From contig CAYGHE010000001.1 of the NCBI GenBank assembly GCA_964349805.1, positions 1 through 64,000 of the forward strand: a DNA stretch of 64,000 bases, written 5' to 3'. The stretch comes from CAYGHE01 sp964349805 (GTDB lineage Bacteria > Patescibacteriota > Saccharimonadia > Saccharimonadales > Saccharimonadaceae). The notes beneath the pieces were generated by a model. It saw only the letters and a list, made by a program, of their open reading frames with translations. It was not told the DNA's origin and searched no databases. The position numbers and the translations under genes were made by a program. Positions 50,703 to 58,061 of this stretch are shown piece by piece; positions within the stretch are counted from its first letter, which is position 1, and every line of letters starts with the position of its first letter.

Positions 50703-52157
50703 TCATTCGACCAGATTAACCTCGCGCAATCTGTAACTTGTAGCATGGCTCAGGTAAATACAAATTACCGCCATGATGGCGTAGCAAATAATCAACCCAA
50801 ACCATAAAATATTTGTCTCAGTAATCGCCCATGATAAGTTAGCCGTGTAGTCAGCTACTTTAACCATGTATTTCAATAGCCAGGTCGCCGGTAAGCTTAT
50901 AGTTTCAGCTACTAGCTGCGGTAGCAATAAACCAACAAGACCTGCCACGAACGTCAACAACATAGCTAGAGGAATCAACGGCAACACTAATATATTGGCT
51001 ATAACCGCTACGTTAGAAAATTGACCGAAAGACATTGCTATAAGAGGAGCTGTGACTAATTGAGCTGATACTGTTTCGCCCAAAACTTGACGAATCGCTC
51101 CTGGTTTTTTATCTCCAAAAAAATATCTTTGCAATAGCGGGGCCAGTATCATAACACCCGAAAAAGCCGCGAACGAAAGTTGCCACCCCAAATCTCCCCA
51201 TAAGTAACTGGGGTTTATGATAACCGTGACGGCCGCCACTATAAGTATCAAAGCGATAGGATGAAAACGCCGACCATAATACCAGGCAGCGAGGCTCAGG
51301 CCAGCCACTAATCCAGCTCGTGACATACTGGGGCTCATCCCAGTTACAGCGATAAACGACACAATCATAGTACCGGCAATAGCCGCCGATAAATATTTTG
51401 AAACTCTTGCGAACAAGCGACGGGTGAATCGTACTAAAATAGTCAGGTTGTATCCGCTAGCTACGACCACATGAGTTAAGCCAGCAATTCTTAGCGACTC
51501 ATTTAAATCTGGCGGCAAAGCGCGACGCTGACCAACTAAGTAACCGATTCCTAAGCTAGCTTCAGGCTCCGGTATGACTTTTCTTATTGAATCCGCAAAC
51601 CAATCACGAATAGCCCGGGCAGTATCCCCGGGATTAGGACAAGTTATCTTATCTACCTGGCCCCTATACATCACGCCAGAAAAATTACCAAAACCTTCCG
51701 CTAACACACCGTGAACTGTTATTATTTCTCCCCTTTTAACGTCGCCTGAAACAATAGTTATCCACAGATGCCCAGGTGTTTGTTCCTCATTGATGATTAG
51801 ATCACCCAACCGCAAAACAAGCTGTCCAGACGCTCCAATATCCGCGTCTTCTAAAACTTTACCTTGAACCGTTACCTCTTGATTATGAAATTTTTTGACA
51901 TTAGATAGCTCTGTTGCAGCTGCAGTTCCGCGCCACAAACCAAGCAACACCCCGACAATAATCACGAAAGGTACTAAATAGACGCGTTGTCGACCCAACA
52001 TAACAACGATTAGTAAAAAGACCGGTACCAACAACCACGCTGACAAACCAAATGACCGTACTACGTATTGAGCCGAGAATACGCCTATCAAAATCCCCAG
52101 GCAAAATAAGGCGATAAGCCAAGACACATGCACTTTACGCCGCAATACCCGCCACAT
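50703..52157 (-). CDS. comEC: ComEC/Rec2-type DNA uptake channel, without C-terminal nuclease domain
   Basis: Membrane channel importing single-stranded DNA in natural transformation. The 484-residue product has N-terminal membrane helices, an OB-like DUF4131 region (about 80-160) and the polytopic competence domain with LRIAGLTHVVVASGYNL and TGMSPSMSRAGLVAG. It stops soon after the last membrane segments, so the metallo-beta-lactamase domain seen in B. subtilis ComEC is missing. TATAAT lies 7 nt before ATG 52157. Confidence 0.93.
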   Translation of the reverse strand: MWRVLRRKVHVSWLIALFCLGILIGVFSAQYVVRSFGLSAWLLVPVFLLIVVMLGRQRVYLVPFVIIVGVLLGLWRGTAAATELSNVKKFHNQEVTVQGKVLEDADIGASGQLVLRLGDLIINEEQTPGHLWITIVSGDVKRGEIITVHGVLAEGFGNFSGVMYRGQVDKITCPNPGDTARAIRDWFADSIRKVIPEPEASLGIGYLVGQRRALPPDLNESLRIAGLTHVVVASGYNLTILVRFTRRLFARVSKYLSAAIAGTMIVSFIAVTGMSPSMSRAGLVAGLSLAAWYYGRRFHPIALILIVAAVTVIINPSYLWGDLGWQLSFAAFSGVMILAPLLQRYFFGDKKPGAIRQVLGETVSAQLVTAPLIAMSFGQFSNVAVIANILVLPLIPLAMLLTFVAGLVGLLLPQLVAETISLPATWLLKYMVKVADYTANLSWAITETNILWFGLIICYAIMAVICIYLSHATSYRLREVNLVE

Positions 52158-52218
52158 GTCTCCAATTATATCAACTTATTTAAGCTAAATATAAGTTAAT
52201 CTATACCCCACCCCTTAT

Positions 52219-52242
52219 GTTTGCAAGGCCCGTCCTTGCAAC
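52219..52242. repeat. REP-like palindrome copy D (half unit)
   Basis: One arm, GTTTGCAAGG CCCGT CCTTGCAAC, as in copy B, with a C-rich left flank like copies C and E. It lies between the comEC promoter region and the terminator of tRNA-Lys(TTT). Confidence 0.85.
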
Positions 52243-52250
52243 AAACCATC

Positions 52251-52288
52251 CCACGAAAAAACACCGCAAAAGCGGTGTGTTATCGTGG
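52251..52288 (-). terminator. Terminator of tRNA-Lys(TTT), outer stem using the CCA end
   Basis: Inner stem ACACCGC AAAA GCGGTGT (52261-52267 with 52272-52278) and outer CCACGA/TCGTGG (52251-52256 with 52283-52288), whose last three bases encode the tRNA CCA. A U-run follows in the transcript. Confidence 0.78.
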
Positions 52289-52362
52289 AGGGTCCAGTGG
52301 GACTTGAACCCACGACACCCTGCTTAAAAGGCAGGTGCTCTAACCAGCTGAGCTATGGACCC
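52286..52362 (-). tRNA. tRNA-Lys(TTT)
   Basis: A 77-nt cloverleaf with acceptor GGGTCCA/TGGACCC, discriminator T, encoded CCA, anticodon loop CTTTTAA (TTT) and T-arm GTGGG TTCAAGT CCCAC. It has no tail element; a REP half unit lies downstream instead. Confidence 0.95.
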
Positions 52363-52398
52363 GTACTGGCGTATTCTACCACTTTATATCTGTTATCG

Positions 52399-52881
52399 TC
52401 AACGTCTGCGACGCTTATCGTTCATGCCTGCTGGTTTTGTAAAAAATAAGTCTAATACCGCCACACTAATTCCTGCCGCTATAATCGCCGAATTATTATC
52501 AGCTAGCCAATTGTACACCTCTGCGCCTATCCCTTGAGGTGCTAAAACATGACCTATTGGTTCTACCAAGAATGCCAAGGCCAGTACCGTAAACAAGATA
52601 GCCCCTGTCACACGACTAATCAATCCTTTATATACATATCCATGAAACATCAGCACGCCAGCTGGCAATAAAACTAGCGCAGACAGGGTTATCGCTGAAG
52701 TAAGCGGTCCCGGAGGCGCGCCCAGCCCATTAACTAACAGCCCGATATTATATCCCCAGATATCACTGAGTAAAAACCCGGCAGCTAACGCCAGACCTAA
52801 AAGCCCGAAACGCCGTTTTGCCACAAAAGCCGCCACGAAAAGAGCTACGGCTATAGCTACATAAACAATAATTACTTCCAC
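52399..52881 (-). CDS. Polytopic membrane protein, function unknown
   Basis: A 160-residue protein with about five hydrophobic segments and a short basic C-terminus (KPAGMNDKRRRR). No signature residues recognised; it loosely resembles a CvpA/colicin V production-type topology. Its start overlaps the stop of the upstream DUF192 gene by 1 nt, so the two form an operon. Confidence 0.65.
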   Translation of the reverse strand: MEVIIVYVAIAVALFVAAFVAKRRFGLLGLALAAGFLLSDIWGYNIGLLVNGLGAPPGPLTSAITLSALVLLPAGVLMFHGYVYKGLISRVTGAILFTVLALAFLVEPIGHVLAPQGIGAEVYNWLADNNSAIIAAGISVAVLDLFFTKPAGMNDKRRRR

Positions 52882-53354
52882 TACTCTACGCCTCCTTCTT
52901 TCATCTCAAATATTGCCACGCTGTTGCGATTAATGGACTTTCTATCAACTGTCCCGGCGGATAACTCTATGACGTATTGAGCGGGTACCGATGGTTCAAA
53001 AGTGCCAGAATCAGGCGAAGCATTCTTGACTATATGAACGACCTTTTTATTCTTGTCGAGCCAAACTATATCAAGATCTATTTCCATACCATTCATGGTG
53101 ATAGCCCATCTATCTTCTTTGTCAAAAACCATTATTAACGCCTGATCCGAAGCTAGCCCAGATTGCCCAAGGAGACCTTTGCTTCTATCGCTTGATGTTT
53201 TAGCGATGGTAGCGCGAAAAATACCATCCCCTAACCACAAATTAGTTTTAGGATATAAAAGGTTGGGCAGTATAACCGCTACCGCCGCTGCAGCCACAAT
53301 TAAAAGCACTCCGCCAATAATCAACTTAGGGGCCAAGCTTTTACGCGTACTCAT
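52881..53354 (-). CDS. DUF192 protein, membrane-anchored
   Basis: A 157-residue protein with an N-terminal membrane helix (about 9-30) and an extracellular DUF192 domain. Characteristic parts are SSDRSKGLLGQSGL, ALIMVFDKED, MNGMEIDLDIVWLD, VVHI and YVIELSAGTVDR. The biochemical role of the family is not settled. AAGGATG precedes the ATG as Shine-Dalgarno. Confidence 0.85.
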   Translation of the reverse strand: MSTRKSLAPKLIIGGVLLIVAAAAVAVILPNLLYPKTNLWLGDGIFRATIAKTSSDRSKGLLGQSGLASDQALIMVFDKEDRWAITMNGMEIDLDIVWLDKNKKVVHIVKNASPDSGTFEPSVPAQYVIELSAGTVDRKSINRNSVAIFEMKEGGVE

Positions 53355-53420
53355 AGCAAAGGCATCCTTTTAGTACCATAAGCACATTATAGCAACTAAT
53401 TACTTCTCGTGGTTGCTAAT

Positions 53421-54713
53421 CTAAGAGCCGACTCTGATTTTCACAGCTTGTTCTAGGCGCCGTATGTCCGCCAGTAATTTAGGCCTGCTAGGATTAAACA
53501 AAGTTATGGTGAAAACGGGATCATCTCCATTACGTGCAAAATCGCACATGTCGCCTATTTTCTTATTCACGGAAATACTTGAGAAAGATTCTAGCTTACG
53601 AATTTTATTAATACCCTGCAGACTCTTGAGGCGTCCTTTTTTGCGTGGGTAAAACTGCATTACTGACGTGTAACCTTTGGCTTTTTTGCTCAAGATAGGC
53701 TTTCTAGGAATCCTAATCAAGATATCGTTCAAAGAGTGGTCAAAACCGTAAGACAGCGCGTACATATCATGTCGGAAACCTCCTATGCGTGGTCCCAACT
53801 CTATAATCTTCCACCCATCTTCTGTCTTCATAAGCTCTATGTGACAACTGGTACTTCGAAGGTTGAGCGCCTCTATTGCTTTGTCGGCTGCTCTTTGGGC
53901 AGCTTCAACCTTATGGGGTTTTAATAGCACAGGAGTTATACGCATGTACCCGAAAAAGTCATCAAAGCCAATTGAACGACCCGTTTTGACGTGTACTAGC
54001 GGGGTGTAATAAGAGACGCCGCGCTGATTCACGTATGCATCAATAGAGAACATTGCGCCCTCCATGAATTCTTCAACAAGAATTTGCGGTTCGCCTCGGC
54101 CCTTTTTCTCTTTATAGATACGGTTTATTTTACGAACCATATTTTTAAGATTAGCCTCTAGTTCTTCTCGGTGATAACAAATAGTAACCAACAAGCTGGC
54201 AGCCAATCCCGCAGGTTTAAGCATGAGAGGAAACCCTATATTCTTTTCTATTTTATCTAGAGTTTCTGGCGCAGCATCGTGCACCACCGTAAATTTAGGC
54301 GAGATACTTCTATCGTAACCTCTTAACAATTGTCTCATCCGTATCTTGTCTGTTGTCCAATCAAGCGAAAGCTCGGTAGGAGTATTAATGTACGGCACGT
54401 GAGGGACGACTTTTCTAAGCAAAGGAACCTTGTTCTCTGCCCTGCAGGTCATAGCTAGCAAGCGAGACTTGAAAGGAAGAAGGGCTTTTTGCAAAGTTAA
54501 TGGTGTCGAAAAGTCGCAATCAACAATAACAGCCTTGTTGTCATTAGCTAAACTAGCTCTAGCATGAGGGTCTTTAATATCAAGCAGTACGCAAGCAATA
54601 ATCTTCTTATTAAGAATTTTTTCTAAGCGCCCAAGGGCTATTTTTTGGGAATCTAAGTAACTCCCCACAAAGAGGATCATGTCGCGTTCTTTTGCTTCAT
54701 CAAATACTGACAT
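53421..54713 (-). CDS. ATP-grasp ligase
   Basis: A 430-residue enzyme with ATP-grasp architecture. An N-terminal Rossmann-like domain is followed by the ATP-binding half (GFPLMLKPAGLAAS, QILVEEFMEGAMFSID) and the metal site CHIELMKTEDGWKIIELGPRIGG (Glu, Asn-equivalent region), quoted here only in part. Such enzymes join a carboxylate to an amine or thiol. The substrate is unknown. ATG 54713 follows TATATT by 6 nt; upstream in-frame ATG codons lack a promoter. Confidence 0.8.
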   Translation of the reverse strand: MSVFDEAKERDMILFVGSYLDSQKIALGRLEKILNKKIIACVLLDIKDPHARASLANDNKAVIVDCDFSTPLTLQKALLPFKSRLLAMTCRAENKVPLLRKVVPHVPYINTPTELSLDWTTDKIRMRQLLRGYDRSISPKFTVVHDAAPETLDKIEKNIGFPLMLKPAGLAASLLVTICYHREELEANLKNMVRKINRIYKEKKGRGEPQILVEEFMEGAMFSIDAYVNQRGVSYYTPLVHVKTGRSIGFDDFFGYMRITPVLLKPHKVEAAQRAADKAIEALNLRSTSCHIELMKTEDGWKIIELGPRIGGFRHDMYALSYGFDHSLNDILIRIPRKPILSKKAKGYTSVMQFYPRKKGRLKSLQGINKIRKLESFSSISVNKKIGDMCDFARNGDDPVFTITLFNPSRPKLLADIRRLEQAVKIRVGS

Positions 54714-54834
54714 ACTACTAATATAATCCTTATGCTTATAATAACAACCAAAAAGCATTGTTATAATTTAACCCTATGATATTATCATTTTTTGTCTATT
54801 TAGTCAATAGTAAAAACGGTACTAATTAATCTTT

Positions 54835-55851
54835 CTAAAGTGTAGAGAGATAGTCCATGAATGCTTTTGTTGCCCCCCGATTACCCTTGCCGTGAGTTGG
54901 CGTATCATGCATCGTTAAAAGTGGAGACTTGTTAACTTCTGTAATAGCGGGCGCTAGCTCTTCCTCTGTTAGTTCGGGACTCGGAACCTGAGCAATCATA
55001 AAATCTACACCAGCAACCGATAGCTCACATGCGCGCGATACTTGCTCGGCACTTTCTATAAGCCAGGCTGGAATATCATCAGTCACGTCGACAGTTTCCC
55101 CGCCAGCACCGTAATTAGCAACACCCATAACCCTTACCTCCTGTCCTTCAGGTGCGATATCGTGAATCTGATCTTTTAGGTATGCACGGGCCTTTTCAAC
55201 GTCAATCTTTGTTAATTCTGCCCGATATGCAGCCCCCCGCCGCTCAGTAGCGTTTTCTCGTTCAATAAGTTGCTCGATTGTATGTTCGCCATCGCCAAAA
55301 ACACGTGCTGGAATACGCCAAATTGCACCGATAAACTTATAACCAACGTACAGCATGCGAAGATCGCAAATTGTTTCATGATTATACTGCTCTTGAACAA
55401 TTACGGTTTTGCTTTCCTTGCTAGCCTCTCTCGCCACACTTAGTGCTCGATGAAGCGAATTTTCGTCATGGACATCAATCGTAATCCCGTTGCCGTGCGA
55501 ACCATCGACAGGCTTGACTACAACCCTACCTTTACTCGCCATGAATTGTTTAGCCTCATCAAGATCGTTATCGTCAGTAATCGTTACCAGGTCAAGCATG
55601 GGGAACCCCTTGTCTTGAAGTACCTCGTAGGTTAGTAGTTTATCGTTAGCGGCTTTAGCGGCCGCATAACTAGTGTCTGGAGGAACTGAACCGAACACGT
55701 GCATACGCTTTCCGTCATCACGCGTAAAAATACGGTGTGAGTGATTTGCCTGAAAGACTTCGACTTTCCAACCTCTTAAAAGTGCCTCTTCTCGAATACT
55801 CTTTAGAGATTGGCCAAGACTATCAATGTCCATTGTCATTAAATCAATCAT
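54835..55851 (-). CDS. ATP-grasp ligase, cyanophycin synthetase/RimK-like
   Basis: A 338-residue ATP-grasp enzyme. Features are NDKLLTYEVLQDKGFPM, the P-loop-like VVKPVDGSHGNGIT as in cyanophycin synthetase and GshF C-terminal domains, IVQEQYN, DLRMLYVGYKFIGAIWR and the metal ligands in VDFMIAQV and ITEVNKSPLL. It lacks the Mur-ligase half of cyanophycin synthetase, so a small peptide or amino acid ligase is likelier. A GAGGAA Shine-Dalgarno precedes ATG 55851. A second ATP-grasp gene follows on the same strand. Confidence 0.82.
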   Translation of the reverse strand: MIDLMTMDIDSLGQSLKSIREEALLRGWKVEVFQANHSHRIFTRDDGKRMHVFGSVPPDTSYAAAKAANDKLLTYEVLQDKGFPMLDLVTITDDNDLDEAKQFMASKGRVVVKPVDGSHGNGITIDVHDENSLHRALSVAREASKESKTVIVQEQYNHETICDLRMLYVGYKFIGAIWRIPARVFGDGEHTIEQLIERENATERRGAAYRAELTKIDVEKARAYLKDQIHDIAPEGQEVRVMGVANYGAGGETVDVTDDIPAWLIESAEQVSRACELSVAGVDFMIAQVPSPELTEEELAPAITEVNKSPLLTMHDTPTHGKGNRGATKAFMDYLSTL

Positions 55852-55942
55852 TAAAAAAGGTTCCTCATGTCGTGCATACCTCTATTGTAACAACCCCGAG
55901 AGACATTAGCTACCTAGGTGCCCACTGATAACAGACTGCGGC

Positions 55943-57022
55943 CTAGAAGGATTCGAGGATTTCCCTTTGTTTCTTATTCAATTTTGTTGGGATATCTACG
56001 ACCACGCTTACGATGTGTGGGCCGCGGCCTGATCCACGCAAGTGTGGAACGCCGTGGTTCGATAGTTTAAAATCAGTACCGCTTTGGGTGCCAGCTGGCA
56101 CTTTCATACGAACCTTGCCATCCACCGTTTCGACATCTATTTCAGTTCCTAGAGCTGCATCTACCATGCCAATATGCTCTTCAGAAAGAATAATATCGCC
56201 TTCTCGAGTGAATTTTTTGTGAGCTTTGACTCGAATATGAACGTATAGGTCGCCCTTTTCACCCTTACTAATGGCCTCACCATGGCCAGAAAGCCGAATT
56301 GTTGCGCCGTCATCAATACCCGCCGGGATTTTGATGTTGATTGAACGTCGGCGACGTTCGGTACCTTTACCACGGCACACCGAGCAGACTTTTTCCGGTA
56401 CTTTACCGCTGCCACCGCAGGTTTCACAGGTAACAGCCTGTTGAATAGGACCAAAAATACTATTTATTACCTTGGTCTTTTGCCCTGCGCCCTTGCAATC
56501 CGGGCAGGTTTTCATCTCGTAACCAGGCTCAACAGTCGTGCCCTTACAGTGAGAGCATTCGTTATCGAGCTCTAATTCTATGTTTTGTTCAACTCCAAAA
56601 ACTGCTTCTTCAAACGAGAGTTGCAAGCTTACTTCTACGTCACGACCGCGACGTGGTGAACGCGAATGCCCAGAAGACCCGCCAAAGAACTGGCTAAAAA
56701 TATCTCCTAAGCCTCCGTCGCCAAAATCGAAATGTATGTTTTGACCGTTGAAACCGCCTCCGAAACCAGCAAATGGATCGCCTCCATATCCGCCGCCACC
56801 GTTTCCGCCTACGCCAGCGTGGCCGAATTGATCATAACGTTGGCGTTTTTGGGCATCTTTAAGAACTTCGTAGGCTTCGCCTATTTCTTTAAATTTAGCC
56901 TCATCGCCGCCTTCTTTGTCGGGATGATGTTTGACGGCTAATTTACGGTAAGCTTTTTTAATTTCATCCGCTGAAGCGTTCTTGGAGACTCCTAGGATTT
57001 CATAATAATCACGTTTAGTCAT
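55943..57022 (-). CDS. dnaJ: Chaperone DnaJ
   Basis: Hsp40 co-chaperone of DnaK. The 359-residue product has the J domain with HPD (AVKHHPDKEGG), a Gly/Phe-rich linker (about 70-120) and four CxxCxGxG zinc motifs (CSHCKGT, CPDCKGAG, CETCGGSG, CSVCRGKG). The C-terminal substrate domains follow. ATG 57022 lies 8 nt after TACAAT. A CIRCE operator at 57042-57068 covers the promoter, implying HrcA control. Confidence 0.96.
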   Translation of the reverse strand: MTKRDYYEILGVSKNASADEIKKAYRKLAVKHHPDKEGGDEAKFKEIGEAYEVLKDAQKRQRYDQFGHAGVGGNGGGGYGGDPFAGFGGGFNGQNIHFDFGDGGLGDIFSQFFGGSSGHSRSPRRGRDVEVSLQLSFEEAVFGVEQNIELELDNECSHCKGTTVEPGYEMKTCPDCKGAGQKTKVINSIFGPIQQAVTCETCGGSGKVPEKVCSVCRGKGTERRRRSINIKIPAGIDDGATIRLSGHGEAISKGEKGDLYVHIRVKAHKKFTREGDIILSEEHIGMVDAALGTEIDVETVDGKVRMKVPAGTQSGTDFKLSNHGVPHLRGSGRGPHIVSVVVDIPTKLNKKQREILESF

Positions 57023-57041
57023 CAGTAGATATTGTACGCAA

Positions 57042-57068
57042 CTAGCACTCAAAACTCAAGAGTGCCAA
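57042..57068. promoter_or_regulatory. CIRCE operator (dnaJ promoter)
   Basis: CTAGCACTC-N9-GAGTGCCAA, 8 of 9 positions complementary, matching the HrcA-binding CIRCE element. It lies 19 nt upstream of dnaJ and 6 nt from the -10 box of the divergent gene at 57087, so HrcA may control both. Confidence 0.9.
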
Positions 57069-57074
57069 GCAGGG

Positions 57075-57080
57075 TATAAT
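57075..57080 (+). promoter_or_regulatory. -10 box of the gene at 57087, next to CIRCE
   Basis: Perfect TATAAT ending 6 nt before ATG 57087. The -35 region would fall within the CIRCE at 57042-57068. Confidence 0.7.
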
Positions 57081-57086
57081 GGTCGC

Positions 57087-57746
57087 ATGGATGAAGCTGC
57101 GATAGTTATTATTATCTTGCGTTTGCTGATACCGCTTCTGATACTCCGCTTTCCTATAACCGGTATCGGCTTGGCTATGCTGTTAGATTGGCAGGATCAC
57201 ACTTATCTTGGCCAATACGAAAGCTACCAGGTTATCGATAAATGGCTCGATTTATATTATCTATCTATCTGCGCTTACGTTGCGTTGTCTTGGAAAGACG
57301 CAATATCTCGTCGTCTAGCAATTGGTCTATTTTGGTATCGGCTTATCGGGGTTATAGCCATAACAATCATCAACCTCGAGTGGGTGTTGATTTTATTCCC
57401 GAACATGTTTGAAGCGTTCTTTATTTTCTATATCCTTTATGCCCAACTCAGCAAATCTCCCAAGCTATTTAATACTTGGAAATCTATAACACCAGTTATG
57501 ATAGTTTTGCTAATACCAAAAATGGCCCAAGAATACGTATTGCATATTCACCTGCCGTATCCTAACTTAACACCCGAATGGGCGGCACGAATAATCGAGC
57601 TCCCGCAAATATTAACCTTAGCTCCGCTAGTTCTTTTACCAGTGAGCGTACTGATTGTGTATGTAATTTCAGCGCGTAAAAAGTTGGATTTAACTAAACA
57701 GTTTTCCGACTACCCCGCAGGGCCTTCCAAATCCAAAGTAGTATAA
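57087..57746 (+). CDS. Polytopic membrane protein divergent from dnaJ
   Basis: A 219-residue protein with about six hydrophobic segments, Tyr/Trp-rich loops (DHTYLGQYESYQVIDKWLD) and a basic tail. No family recognised. It shares the 64-nt promoter region and its CIRCE with dnaJ, so it may be heat-inducible. Its last 53 nt overlap the convergent YmgE-like gene. Confidence 0.65.
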   Translation: MDEAAIVIIILRLLIPLLILRFPITGIGLAMLLDWQDHTYLGQYESYQVIDKWLDLYYLSICAYVALSWKDAISRRLAIGLFWYRLIGVIAITIINLEWVLILFPNMFEAFFIFYILYAQLSKSPKLFNTWKSITPVMIVLLIPKMAQEYVLHIHLPYPNLTPEWAARIIELPQILTLAPLVLLPVSVLIVYVISARKKLDLTKQFSDYPAGPSKSKVV

Positions 57747-57957
57747 CTGCACCGATTAGAGCGATAACAAAGCTCCATAGGTTGAAGCCCGTTACACCAT
57801 CTATACCAAAGAAGCTAGCTAGGAAACCTCCTAACAGCCCCCCTATGATTCCTACTACTATATTACCTAGTAATCCCTGTTGCTCGTTGGTACCGGCAAT
57901 CATTGATGCGACCCAACCGGCGAGTCCGCCAAGTATTATCCATCCTAATATTCCCAT
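57694..57957 (-). CDS. GlsB/YeaQ/YmgE-family membrane protein
   Basis: An 87-residue Gly-rich protein with three hydrophobic segments (GWIILGGLAGWVAS, NIVVGIIGGLLGGFLASFFG, and LWSFVIALIGAVILLWIW), typical of the transglycosylase-associated/stress-response family. Function in the family is poorly defined. It has one of the strongest Shine-Dalgarno sequences in the window (AAAGGAGGT) and so a leadered message. Neighbouring dnaK and dnaJ fit a stress context. Confidence 0.88.
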   Translation of the reverse strand: MGILGWIILGGLAGWVASMIAGTNEQQGLLGNIVVGIIGGLLGGFLASFFGIDGVTGFNLWSFVIALIGAVILLWIWKALRGSRKTV

Positions 57958-58061
57958 TACTACCTCCTTTACTTAGGTTGTACTTACCATTATACCGCAT
58001 TAACGCTTATGGTAAACACCTTAGGGAGGTGACTTTAGTCACTAGTTATGAGAATTACCGC

